Below, one piece after another: positions 11,088-23,060 of a DNA stretch of 64,000 nt. The stretch is from Jaapia argillacea MUCL 33604 (Eukaryota; Basidiomycota; Agaricomycetes; Jaapiales; Jaapiaceae), in assembly GCA_000697665.1 (NCBI GenBank), contig KL197709.1, positions 519,597 to 583,596 of the forward strand, given 5' to 3'. Below the pieces are notes generated by a model. The model was given only the letters and a program-made list of their open reading frames with translations. It did not search any database and was not told where the DNA came from. Position numbers and translations under genes: made by a program. Numbering within the stretch: position 1 is the stretch's first letter; each line of letters begins with the position of its first letter.

Positions 11088-14000
11088 ATGTCTGCAGGCC
11101 CTTCAAAACGTTCAAACCTGATTGATGTGTGCGTTGCCTAGGTTTCTGGAACACAATCTTGTTATTCATACTCTTCTTCGCTTAGAACATATCAACAAAT
11201 TCATGCCAATCTCATCGGTGGTTTAGTGGTGACCAGCCCGGATCAGACTATAGAGGTCCTTCGCCCCCGCGTGTCACAGCTTCGAAACCTCTCTGAGCCG
11301 TACGGGAAACCCTCAGGCGTGTCCAGGAAAAAGATTGAGAGTGGTTCTGCGACATTACGGGATGGAGTATCGATTACCATCGAGGAGGAGGAGAAGCAGT
11401 TCATTTTCGCCATCAGCAAGAAATTTCAGATTGACGAAGTGGAGGCACTCATACTCTTTCGATCTTATCTCTACAATGAAGGCTTTCCCGCCCCAGCTAT
11501 CGCAGATTCTGACCTATCGCTCATGGAGGGAGTTGTGGAGGCCATAACACCCTTCTTCTTTGCCGAATGCCTCTCCCGTCTTCGCGTCCTTATCCCCCTC
11601 TTCCGCGCCCATGAAAGCTCCGAAGACCCTGCCCATGAAGCCGCAGCCACCCTCCTACCAGAAATCATACCGGACGGACGCTCTTTTGCCGATAGCGTCA
11701 TCTCTGAATACCTGCAGAGGACGAAGATAGAACTATGGGATAGTGTGAGGATCGAACCGCGGACTGCGTCACGATGGGCAAAGCAGAATTATCGCGAGCA
11801 GGTGGTGCTGTTGGAAGTCTTGTTCTGGACGATGTGGAGTGTTGTGCCTTGTGAAGGTCCGCTGGTAGTGAGGATATTCGAGGCCGCGTACGACACGAAC
11901 CTCGGATCTCTTCAGCACAACTCCACTCTCATGATGGACGAAGAAGGTCTCCACCTCCAGAACGACAACGCGGCACTGTGGATCCTCATTACAGTCGAGG
12001 TCCTCGAACTGGAGAGAGTCGCCGATCCAGGTGGTATTGAGATGTCAGATGATCCAGTGGATAAAGACATCTATACCTCATCCCCGGAATGCCTCAAACG
12101 AATCCACGAAATTGTCTCCTCGAATGGGAACAGTCAGTTCGCATGCGCATACATGGCTTGGACTTTTGTCCTATCTCGCCTAACAGCAATAGCTGCGGAA
12201 GTGAAGGACATCCCAGACGACTATCGCTCTTTTTTGCAGTCGACCCTTCAACACGAAGGAAGACCGTATTCCAAGAGTGGCGAGCCAGTGCACCTTCTCA
12301 TGGCGAAGACCTGTCTGAACCCCGATGTTGGGTTCTTCAAGCTGCTCTTAAACCTCTTGACGGATTCCCCCGTGTTTGTATGTTCGGTAGCCTGGAAAAC
12401 CGACCGTGTCATCACGGATCCAAACGCTCTTGCCTTCCGTTCCGTCATGAAAGGTCAACTCATAATTGCGTACCCACAATTCAATTCTGACTTGAGTTTT
12501 CTAGGTTTGCTCATCGCTGTCCTTGAGCTCGTTCCTGTGGAGCTCGTGCCAGACTTGGATGTCTTGGTGGAAGTTTGGATTGCCTTGTTCAGCCGAAGTG
12601 AGAGTGCATCGGTTACGGGGATCTGCAAACAATATTGGCAGAATGACTGGAATCGTGGCATTGCTCGCCGAGCGATCTTCGACCTTGCTCGTTCACGTTT
12701 CCCCGTCCAACCTAGACCTCTTATCCGCCTCCTACAAGCCATGACAGCGTTCGGCTTCCTCGACACTGATCCTTTGTCAACGACAGACGATCCCGAGGGA
12801 GACTTCGCGGTGGTCGAAGAAAGAGAGATCTGTTCCCGCCACGTGTTCTCCTACCTTCAGAAACTCCCCACCTACACTCAGGTTGTCCCAATATCTGCTT
12901 GTACTGGCGCTCACGCTTTGTACGAGAAGATTCCTGAACGATACGGATCTTCGTCGGCGTCACTAGGCTTCAACTATTCGAATCAACGCCCATTACGACT
13001 ACCAGGTGGCTCTACGCTCCCTCCAAAAACCCTTGGACGCTTGCTTAGTGGGGAGGGCGCTGACCTTGTTGTCATTTGCTGGCAGCATGAGCACTCGGGT
13101 TGGAAGGTGTTGTTGGAGATCTTGACGGATTACGTCTATCGCAAGCGTATGTACTCGAGTTCTGGGGGAGGCTACAAAGACGTATCCTTTGGTCCACGCG
13201 GGATGGCTCAGGTGGTCACCGTTCGTCTCGAGGATATCGGCATGGAACTGGGCCAGGCGGGCGATGATGGTGTTGTCACCGGCATCCTTGATCTCGTCCG
13301 GAGTGTGATCCAGGACAACCCGTCCCTCGTTCTCGATCTATTGCGCACCCTGGAGTCTGGCGATCCCGTAGTCTCACATACCATGACCGAAGCGCAACCT
13401 CCAGATTTGGTGCAACTCACGACTATGATCTTGGAGGAGGCCCTCACTCGATCCGCCTCTCAACCCAAGATTCGTCCCCGAGCCGAACTCATTACCTCAG
13501 CTATGAGCGTTCTGTCGGCCCTTCTTCAGTTGCCATTATACTCCAACAGAGTGTGGTTGTTCCTGCGTTCAAGTTCAGCGTTGTTTGGAACCGATCGTAA
13601 TGTCGGCTTCGCATCCGCCGTGCTCGCGGCAGAGAGGATAACCGGACATTACACTATGACTTTGGGGTTGCTCCATCTCGTCCAGCAGCTATTCCGAGAG
13701 GCTTCATCCTCTCTCTTAACCGTGCTGCCCGAGAACGCTCGATTGCAGCAGGTCAAGGAGGAAGTTTTGCTCCGTGCCGCTCGCTTCGTGCATGCTGAGA
13801 TCTGGATCGAGTATGTTGGGTGGAAGTACGCCCAGATCGGTGATAGGTTCGAGATTGGGAAACGAGTTGCGGCTTTCTACGCAGAGGTCCTGGAACACTC
13901 GCCACCTTCGATCAAGGATATCCCATTCTCTGCGCTGAGTCGCGCGGTTGCAGACGCCCTGCTTTACAAGGCAACCATGTCCACCATCAATCCCTTAGTC

Positions 14001-17000
14001 TCATCTATGGCCGGCGCCGGTGTTGTCCTTGGACAACTTTATGCCTCGCACCGCTACGGTGATGCTAAGCGACTGAATTACTTGTTGGAATCTCACCTGC
14101 GCCTCATTCGGGTTGTACTCAACTGCAAACAAAAGACGTCGACGTCCGGAACATGTTTGCTGGAGCAAGTCCTATGTAGCTCAGGGAACGCCAGTGCTTC
14201 GATGAGCCGATCGAAGTCAGACCCCATTGACGTGTTATTCTCATACGTGGGGGACAGAGGCTCTGGCGTCGTCGTGCCTCTGGAGGCCACACGAGTCCTT
14301 TTTGCTCTTTGTTCGTCTCTTCGATCGACTCCGCAACCCCCAAGCTTCATCGCCCACCTGTCAAACCCGGAAGCAGTTGTTGCATCCCTTGTCAGAATCG
14401 TTCAGCACCCTTATGATGAACTATCCCTCCGGAATGGCGTATGGAGTTTCATCTCGTTGGCGGTGGTCAGTGATCCTGCACTAGCGAGTCTCTTCGTTAC
14501 AGGGAAATTCCGCCTTCCAGATATCAAGGGGAAGGGGAAGGTAACGGATGCGAATAAATCGTCGGAGCCCAAGGACACGTCAACATCTTCGAATGCCACG
14601 AAGCCCGCTAGCGCCATTGAGGCTGCGTCAGAAATGCTTGGAAATTGGCATGAGCTATGGGAGATGAATCCGCAGTTGTTGGCGTCCGTTCTCCGGTTTT
14701 TGAACGTGGTATGGCAGCACGGGCTGGAACATCGATCTGTCCTCCAACCGACAAGACAAGATCCCAAATTCTGGGAGCGGCTAGTCTTGATCATCGTAGA
14801 AGAACTCGGGCCACATCCGGACTGCCGAGTTGACAGTTTTCTACAGGTTGACGGTGTTCGCCGATCTCGATTCCACGAAGCTGTGTCTGCTCATGCCTAC
14901 CGCACCGTCGTCAAGGCCCACGTCCTCCAAATAATTGCATTGGACATGGAACTGGATGCGAAGTTCAACGGCGCCGCATCGTCGACTGAGAAGCCTCACA
15001 GTTATCGCGCCATCGAGAATGTTTTGAAGAACGAAGATCAAGTCTCGGAATACGTCGCTGAGGCGGCTTCATGTGTTTTCGACCCAATCCTCCACGACGA
15101 GTTTACGGAGCTCGTCAAAGTCGACTTCCCGGCCTTGACAATGGATCAACTGCAATCTCAGGAGCCCATTCTCGAACGCGAGTTTGGAGACGACTTCACA
15201 TTCTCTACATATCTTCTACGATTCCGCTTGCAGCCATTCCGCTTTCCCAGGGATGCGCTTGCTGAGCAGGCCGACGAGATCGAAAAGATCGTATCATCGA
15301 TTAACCTCAATCTATCCCTCTCCCATTCGCAAATTGGCCTCGCCCAAGCGTGGCAGCTGCTACTAAGGCGAAGCACTCCATTCCTTCGCGGGGTTGATTC
15401 GGTTCGGTCAGTTTTCCTCGGTATGGTTGCGACCATCTCAGGTGACGCTGCTGCCGAGAAACGATCAGGCGACATGATGGCAACAATGCACGGTGAACGA
15501 CTGTCCTTGCTATTGTCGTTGATTGAAGTGGCTTGGTTTTCGACCAATGACAAGAAGGAAGAAGTTCAACATTTCATCACTTTCGTGAAGAACCTCTCTG
15601 GGATCATCCAAAATCAAACATTGTCGCCAGCAAGATCCTTCCTCGGGTCGTTTACGGTTCCATTTCATCGCGCCGTCCTACAGATGATATACTTCTGCGC
15701 CAGACATTGTCGCAACCTTGCCCGACGACCAAAGGTTCTCCAAGCTGATCATCGCCTTACAATTGCGTCGTTCTTGGAAGCGAGCTTGGCACTCACGATT
15801 GATGCCCTGCGGGTCGTATTCGACCTGGCTCGCAGCAGGCTTGATGTCGAACTTGACCAGGACATGGAACTTTTGGTGGCCGCATTTGAACAGTGTATTG
15901 GTCCAGAAATCAGCCCGTCGTCCACATTCTGGTTAACGCGTTGTCAAGAAACAGACGTCATTCGAGCCAGTTTCGAACTATTCGTCAAAATGGACTTCAG
16001 CGGTCTCTCAGAACTGGCTCTCCTCAGAGCCCGCCGACGACCTCTATATGCAACTCACGTTCTCGGCTTCCACACGGCTTTGGCAAGTACTCAATCCGGG
16101 GCGGAACGTCTAGCGAGTGAAGGTCTCCTTGTAGCCTACACCAACAATCAGTTGACTACTACGATCGGTAGAGGTCTCATCGACGTCGTCATACCCGAGC
16201 TACCAGTGGATAGAAATCCCGCACATCGCTCGTACTGTGCCATGATGTCAATCGTTGCGGGTGTCACCACCTCCCTCAGCCGACAAAATCACTACCTGGA
16301 CGCAGAAGTTTGTGGTTTCGTGCAACTCTTCGGCGACCAAATCGCCAGGACGTTGTCGTGGACAGTTGGAGATCCCCTCACACTCGCGTTGGTGGAAGAA
16401 ATGGAAAAGACCGTCAATCTATTCTACGGTTTAGCGGCGAGTGTGTCTTCGGCGAATAATGACACCATCGAGAAGGTGCTTCGTGGCTTCAGCACCAGTG
16501 CACTCCTACTGCTGCAACAACTAAACTACGCCCTGACACATCCAAACCACCTTGAAAGTCTCCTCGAGCCAATCACGGCGGAGGAGCGTCAGCAACTCGA
16601 GAAGGATGCTAGGACATCAACTTCGCAAGCCTCAGAAGTCATCGATCCGACCAAACGACCGTTTCTCACTAGCGTCGTTCACAAGCTCTTCAGGCTGACA
16701 AGTTCCTTACTGTCGACATTGATCACGATCAGTAACGCTGAGAAAGTCTTAATTGGAGATCAAGAAGATTGGCCAGTGAAAGAGGCTCTCGTATATCCGG
16801 TGGGTCTGGATCCCTGGCTTCCGTCCATCACCTTACTCAACGCATCATCTAGCACTCGAAGGTCGTCGTCGGTGAGCGGGCATCTTTAGGAACTTTGCTG
16901 GAGCTTGGCAACTGTACCTTGGACGTTCTTCGACTGCTGTCAGGGCATCCTGCGGGGCAGGCCATCACGTCCGCGTCGTTCTCTTTGTCGACGTATGACA

Positions 17001-17386
17001 AGCCACTTGACGTGCGAGACGCTATCCGGACCGCTCGCCAAAATCTTGAGGGGGTACTATTCTACGCCGTTACTCAGTTAGCGATGTGGTTGTCGAAACC
17101 TGAGTTCGATCCCCGATCCGGAGATATGGATATGGAGGACGCTACGATTGTGGACAGAGACGACCGGTCGGTGAATGAGAGGAGGTCGGTGCGGAGGACG
17201 TCATTGACGTTGGCAGAGCGGCTAAGGCGAGGGATGACAGGGGAGATGGTGGCGGACTTGCAGTCCCTGCTGAATAAATCCAAGCCGGTTATCGTGAAGA
17301 CAGACGAGGTTTTAGGTGTGAAAGGTATTGACTTGACTCCCATTTTATCTGTATTTCTCCAGCAGAGGATTGTCGCGCCAGTGTAG
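11088..17386 (+). CDS. NUP188: Nucleoporin NUP188 (inner-ring scaffold)
   Basis: This is a very large alpha-solenoid nucleoporin, about 2,062 residues over three exons (11088-11128, 11186-16799, 16853-17386). Nup188 and its paralogue Nup192/Nup205 build the inner ring of the pore. I favour Nup188 because of REQVVLLEVLFWTMW near residue 210, VFSYLQKLPTYTQVVP and the SH3-like insertion region with TLGRLLSGEGADLVVICWQH and EHSGWKVLLEIL. The short second intron restores a good reading: EALVYP joins HSKVVVGERASLGTLLELGN. The start ATG is followed by SAGPSKRSNLID and fits the phase of exon 2. The length exceeds that of yeast Nup188 (about 1,655). Nup192 remains the alternative. Confidence 0.75.
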
Positions 17387-17528
17387 TAGGAACCATCGGA
17401 TAGTGTTCTATTGTTATTATTGTCTCTTCTTACCTTGCTTTCCTTTCCCTCTTGTCTTCGCAACGCATATATCAGTAGGATAGTGGGGGAAAACATAGCC
17501 TAGGAGTAATGAAAATTTGCACTCAGGG

Positions 17529-17584
17529 ACGCGACGCGACGCGTTGAAGCTAACAACAAACCATGTGACCTGTACGCGACGCGA
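17529..17584. promoter_or_regulatory. Cluster of MCB-like ACGCG repeats upstream of sirtuin
   Basis: The sequence holds three overlapping ACGCG units ending in a full ACGCGT (17539-17544), and two more ACGCG units at 17574-17583. MluI cell-cycle boxes bind MBF-type factors in fungi. They lie about 155-210 bases before the sirtuin start. Function is inferred. Confidence 0.5.
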
Positions 17585-17738
17585 TTAGGGGTTTTGAAGT
17601 TGAATGCAAGCGAAGCAATCGGTGCTCAGGCCACAGCGTCTCTTCCTCTCCGGCGACCACGACCACCTCACCGCCTCCAACGCTGGCCTGACTCTACCAT
17701 ATTCATTCCACTCGCACGTATTTTTATTCTTCTATTGC

Positions 17739-19562
17739 AATGACTATAACTTTGGACCTCGAGTCCCCTACGAGCCGACGCACTTTGAGCAACATTTCGC
17801 TTGCTGTTGCCAAAAGCAAAAAGATCGTCGTCATGACCGGCGCTGGTATATCTTGCTCTTGTGGCATCCCAGTACGTCTCCACATCATCATCTAAACACT
17901 ACCCGTCTCACATCTGCATAGGATTTTCGTTCCTCCGATGGGTTGTACAACCTCGTGAAGGAACAGTACCCCGACGTCGTCCTCAAAGGACGAGACCTCT
18001 TCGATGCCTCCCTCTTCCGCGACCCAACATCCACCTCAGTATTCTACACTTTCATCTCCCAACTCAAACGATCGATAGACGGCGCTACGCCGTCACCCAC
18101 CCACGCCTTCCTCAAAACCCTCGACACGAAACGTAAACTTCTGCGCTCGTATACTCAGAATATCGATGGATTGGAAGAGAGGTCGGGACTACTGGGAAGC
18201 TCCAGTAACGGTGCCAAGGCTGTTGGCGGGAAGGGCAAGGGGAAGATTCGGGTAAAGGAAGTGAGGAACGTACAGTTGCATGGCGACATCCACCGTGTGA
18301 GATGTACGTTCTGTTCGGCGGAGTTGGCTTGCACGGAGGAATATATGGAGGTTTTCGAACGAGGACAAGCTCCCGACTGTCCAGAGTGTTCGGCTCGTTG
18401 TAAGTTTCATCCTTCCCCCATCTATTTCATGATGTCTGTATCTGATTAACTCTACTCCTACAGCTCAAGCTCGTCTAGCACGCTCGGCCCGACCGTTAAA
18501 AGTGGGAACCCTCCGTCCTGCAATTGTCTTATATGATGAACCTCACCCACTTGGTGACGATATCGGTACGATCCAAACAACGGACCTCAATCGCAAACCC
18601 GACCTCCTCCTCATAATGGGCACGTCACTCAAAGTCCACGGGTTCAAGAAACTCGTCAAGGAGTTCGCGAAAGCCGTCCACGCTCACCCCTCGTCCTCTT
18701 CCTCACCATCGGCTACATCGAGGAAGAAAAGTGTCGCGAGTGGCAGTACGAGCAGTAGTAATCTAGCAGGCAAAGTGATTTTCGTGAACAAGACGGCTCC
18801 GAGTGGCAGTGAGTGGGAGGGGATTATTGACTATCATGTGATGGGGGGGAGTGACGAGTGGGTGACGAGGGTGTTGGAAGATTGGAAGAGGATGAGGCCT
18901 TCTGATTGGGAGATTCAGAAGACTTTGGTTGGGTCTGGAGAGCAAGGGATGAATTCGTTCAAGGTTGTCAAGGAAGTCGCTGGGCCGACTAAACCGACAA
19001 GTGAGTCTATCTGCTTTATCCACGGGATGGGAACATGGGAATTGATTTCGTTGGGTTTGGTATTACAGGTGCTACGAAGAAGAAGCCAGAGGACATGGAG
19101 AACATACCTCCCGCTCCTGAAGCTTTTGTCGAACCGACGAGATCCCTACCCACGCCTCCCTCATCCCCAAGCAAACGCCGCCAGACGTCTTCACACTACT
19201 GTGAAGGCGAAAACAGTCCTTCGAAGAAACGGTTATCGTGCGTACCGCACAACATCGAGTTTGCGGAGAGAGGGATGCTATTCGCTGATACCACGAATCG
19301 TGTTGATGTCGGTGGTGTGATTGATGACCGCGACGATGATTATGAGGATGAGGATTTGGAGATGGACTTGGGAGTGGGTAAGGCGAAGGCCGAGTTGAAG
19401 GTGGTTCGGAAACCTGGGGTTGGAGGGAAGGTCAAGAAGGTTGTGGTGGGCAAGGCGGCTGCGGCGAAGAAGATTGGGGGAGGGCAGGTTAAGACGACTC
19501 CAAGGATAAGAAAACCTAGGACGCAAGTATATGTCGAGTTGGAGTCGACGAGGAGGCGGTAG
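17739..19562 (+). CDS. NAD-dependent histone deacetylase, sirtuin of HST3/HST4 type
   Basis: Sirtuins use NAD+ to remove acetyl groups from lysines; the Hst3/Hst4 branch acts on histone H3 K56 and protects the genome. The protein has the NAD-binding start KIVVMTGAGISCSCGIPDFR, then SYTQNIDGLEERSG, the catalytic histidine in VQLHGDIHRVRC, and a zinc site of two Cys-x2-Cys pairs (CTFC and CPEC). Next come GTLRPAIVLYDEPHP, LLLIMGTSLKVHGFKKLVKE and IFVNKT. Three short introns interrupt it (about 17874-17921, 18402-18463 and 19002-19069). The tail after residue 400 is basic and lysine-rich (KAAAKKIGGGQVKTT), a possible nuclear signal. MCB-like sites lie upstream. Family assignment is firm; HST3 versus HST4 is not separable here. 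Confidence 0.92.
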
Positions 19563-19734
19563 AGTTCGATTCCTTCAGCTTGTAGCTGTGTCGTGCTGTC
19601 CGTGACTATCAATCACCGTGGGTGTGGTACTTTGACATGTCGACAAGCAAACATCGGAGCCCTTCCAGTACCGTAGTCTAAATAGCACACGTTCCCATTG
19701 TTATGCAGCCTCGACGGCACCCAGTCACAGACGA

Positions 19735-20844
19735 ATGATGAGAGGCATGAAGACAACCTCAGCAGTTCCATTGAAACGCAAGTACGACGAGGCCAAGCCA
19801 CAATCACCCACAGGTTCCTCTCCCTCTCTCCACGTGCACACCGCCATCCCGTCGCGAAACACCAGGCCCAAACCGATGGCACTATTAATTGATACCAACA
19901 TTCCCCCAACTGAAGAGGTACCAAGTCCTGTTCATTCGATCTTCGCGGATCTACCTCCAATCGATGACGGGGAATTGGATCAAGGGGATGACGAGAATTC
20001 CGACGTGGACTCTCTATTTGACGAGCCTCCATCTCCGATCACCACAACCACTCTAACGACTTCAACGTGTACCCCGTCTGCGACTTCATCACGATCTCAA
20101 ACCCCACCACGTCCAGTGCTACGCACAGCTCCACCCATCTCGGGTCTGTACTTTCCCAAAATCCTTCTACCACCCGATCTCGCACACGAAATATTCTGTC
20201 AATGCATCTCCACATTCTTCCCGCCCACTTCGGCCTCTAACCAAGTAATGCTTTTCACCCGCGCCAATTCTCCCTCCCCTTCCATCCCATCTTTCTTGAC
20301 CGACCTACTCGGCATAATCTCCGAGACGCTCGGACCGGTCGTCCCTGCCGACGTGTACAAACTCTTGTTCGATCCTTATGGGAACGGAGGTGGGGAGAGA
20401 GCGAGGCAGGTTATTGTGAATCTGTATGAGATCGGGGAGGGGATTAGCCCACATGTTGATTTGCTCGATCGGTATGGAGATGGGATCGTCGGAGTTAGTT
20501 TCGGGAGTGGGTGTGTGATGCAGTTTGAGGAAGTTAGCAGATGCCAAGGCGAAAGAGTGGAAGGGGGTAGGGAACAGTATGATGTGTATCTCCCTCCAAG
20601 AAGCGTGATCATCATGACAGGAAAGGCGAGGTATGAGGTGACACATGGGATCGAAGGCCGTTTGGCAGATTTCGTTGAACTTGCCGGGCAGGAGGGAAAT
20701 GAGAAGCCAGATGAAAGGGATGAAAGTCAGATGAGAGGAGAATGGCTGGAGAGGACGCGGAGGGTTAGTGTGACATTTCGGTGGCTGTTGCCAGGAGCAG
20801 ACGTCGTTGGGAAAATTGTAGATGAAAACTATGGTGATGATTAG
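19735..20844 (+). CDS. AlkB-like Fe(II)/2-oxoglutarate dioxygenase
   Basis: AlkB enzymes oxidise alkyl groups on nucleic acids or proteins with Fe(II), oxygen and 2-oxoglutarate. The single exon codes 369 residues. The first 130 are low-complexity, rich in Pro, Ser and Asp. The core shows NLYEIGEGISPHVDLLDRYG with the HxD iron ligands, then GVSFGSGCVMQF, VYLPPRSVIIMTGKARYEVT and the distal HGI, followed by RRVSVTFRWLLPG with the arginine that binds 2-oxoglutarate. This arrangement matches the AlkB homologue family. Which human AlkB homologue it corresponds to cannot be told. It follows the sirtuin on the same strand with a gap of 172 bases. Confidence 0.88.
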   Translation: MMRGMKTTSAVPLKRKYDEAKPQSPTGSSPSLHVHTAIPSRNTRPKPMALLIDTNIPPTEEVPSPVHSIFADLPPIDDGELDQGDDENSDVDSLFDEPPSPITTTTLTTSTCTPSATSSRSQTPPRPVLRTAPPISGLYFPKILLPPDLAHEIFCQCISTFFPPTSASNQVMLFTRANSPSPSIPSFLTDLLGIISETLGPVVPADVYKLLFDPYGNGGGERARQVIVNLYEIGEGISPHVDLLDRYGDGIVGVSFGSGCVMQFEEVSRCQGERVEGGREQYDVYLPPRSVIIMTGKARYEVTHGIEGRLADFVELAGQEGNEKPDERDESQMRGEWLERTRRVSVTFRWLLPGADVVGKIVDENYGDD

Positions 20845-21223
20845 CTTACCAGGTGTGGCTTTCGTTTGGTCACCTCCACCGAGGGGAGCCCAGGTTAGAA
20901 CTGCCTTACGACATCAAATGTTCATGTGTGGGCCATCATTCAGGAGCAATACTCCAAATTGCAACAGCAGCCGTTGATGTGCCAGTTCGCCGACTATAAA
21001 GGTTGTCTCCGTTAGTCGGGCGAGGAGATGGAGACAATGTTAGATCAACTCACCTCTTCCTTGAACCTCAAAGAGAGAGTGTGTGAAGGAAGGAAACAGG
21101 AAACAAGGAAACAAATTCGGTCTTGTGACTCAATTCCGGCCAAGGGCGCAATAAGGGATAAGGGATTGAAGCATTCTATACCTACGTGATAGTGGAGAAA
21201 CCAGAAAATTATACGCCTAAAAC
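20845..21223. other. Intergenic, nothing recognised
   Basis: No coding signal that I can support. The purine-rich stretch at 21060-21120 contains direct repeats of GGAAACA-like units. Confidence 0.5.
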
Positions 21224-21582
21224 ATGTCCTCGTCCCACATCCTCAGAACTACACAGCATCCTCCTTGTACGAATCCATCTGGCCTCCATCCGACCCCACC
21301 AGCCCAAATCGGTCAGGCGGCGTCTCAGCAGCCACCGCGAAGAGCGAGGACAAGATGCAGTACGGATCCAGCAGCGATGTTGAAATCCCTGGCTGTCTTA
21401 TCGTCAGGCCTACACAGCATCGCCCACGAACAAAGGAGAGTCAGCGTTGTGATAGGTGCGTGCGTTACGAGAACTTGACGAGTATCAGAACGTACATCTG
21501 TCTCCCACCAAAGATCAACCGTTGTTGTTGTGGAGGGACACCGGATTGCTCTTCTACTTTCTCTTTGATACGGGTGATCTGA
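21224..21582 (+). CDS. Possible small hypothetical gene, exon limits unclear
   Basis: A plus-strand reading containing [19 protein letters not shown] and [20 protein letters not shown] looks protein-like, and candidate introns with good borders follow (GTGCGT at 21450 to AAAG at 21510, leading to [20 protein letters not shown]). No clear ATG sits in the best frame: ATGs at 21224 and 21265 are in different frames. I do not recognise the product. It could be a relic. Confidence 0.3.
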
Positions 21583-23060
21583 AAGGATGACAGAGTGGCA
21601 CAAGATCAGTGACGGAGAACTCGAGTAACCTGACATGAAGTGAAGTGACTTGCCTGGTCATCCAAGTCGATGTCGAGCTCGATCTACAGGAGAAACATGG
21701 GCGACGTGAAGATCAGCGCCCTAGCCACTGCTTCCTATCTCACACATATCGTACCTCCTTGCCCGTTAGTGTCTAATCACAACCAAGTCAGCTCCCGACG
21801 CGTCCATAGTCGTGTGCAATATATCATCAGCTCACCTTGACCTTGATTAACATGATTGATAGTGAAAGATTACGAGCAAGCAGAGAGCGGGTGGTGGTTG
21901 GGGAGAAGAAGCAGATATGGCGTGGCCAAACAAAGCAGCGGAATGGCGAGATGGGATGAATCGATCCCGGCGATGAACGAGATGACTGGTTTCGACTCGG
22001 CCCTTGCGAACTTCATTGACACTGCTACTCAACTTGCTCGGACCTGGCTGTGTATCATGCATTCTGACTGCATTCCAATGATTGCGTGGGCAATGGAGGA
22101 GGTAACACGTATGGGCACCATTTGACAAGTCACTGGAACGGCGAACTCTACTGTCAACGAGCTGTACAACACTGACTCGATGTTCCTACAGAACGGCCCG
22201 CATCTGGAATTTTTCTTCACCCTGCATACTTGTTTAGCAGGTAGGAATGCACGAGAACCAGCCTTCTGAGCATGTCTATGACCTCTTCTCGGTACCGATC
22301 CGCTTTTGAACGGTTATAGACGCTTCGAGAAGTTGCGTTCTTGGCGTCGCTTCAATCAATCTGTGGACAGATGATGAACCTCTTCGTCCGTCTCCTGCAC
22401 ACCGAGGCACGACAATTGAATGCAATCTGCTACTCTGTCGACCTCATACATATTCCGGACCGCACAACAATCACGTACCTTTCCGGATATTCTCCTTATG
22501 GTGCCTCCTTTAGGTCTTGTGTTCTTGACCTACCTGTTCGCTTTGCGACGGTTCACTACAATCTTCTTCACCTCCCACATTCAAGAATTCCTTGCCTAGC
22601 TTATCAAACGCCGGGTGAACGTGGCTCTTGTTGCACGGATTTGCCAAGACATCATCTTTGGCTCACCCTGTCATATGATTCTGATTCCTTGCAGCCCGAA
22701 CTTCTCCCTTCTTGACAACGTTATCGCATAGGAGGAGCGAAATCGGCTTGAAAGACGCCACCCGTTCGATACCGTCACGGAACTTGTTCACGGGGCCTCC
22801 CCCGTGTGGGGTTTTGTGGGGTAAGAGTGCCAAAGAAGGGTGAATGAACGAACCCTCAATACCTCCACCTTGATCTCCTCCACTAGACTTGTTCTGGAGC
22901 AGGCAGAGGGCTACTTATAGCTGCTCTGGAGAAGACTTCTTGGACATCTTTCTTTCCGGCTTACGGACTGGAGGGTTCGGATCGGTATCTCGATTTTCAG
23001 CCTATCACTCAAGTCATCACGCCCAAGATTAATCCTGCTTGTCCCTTGACCACGTCTTAC
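21583..23060. other. Long stretch without a supported gene
   Basis: Both strands show only short, unrelated frames. A plus-strand frame at 22341-22715 has no start context or family that I recognise. The last 150 bases form the leader of the transporter gene. Confidence 0.45.

Noticed and set aside
22341-22715. 124-codon plus-strand frame
   Set aside because: It has no recognisable domain and no splice context, and the surrounding sequence shows no further coding signal.
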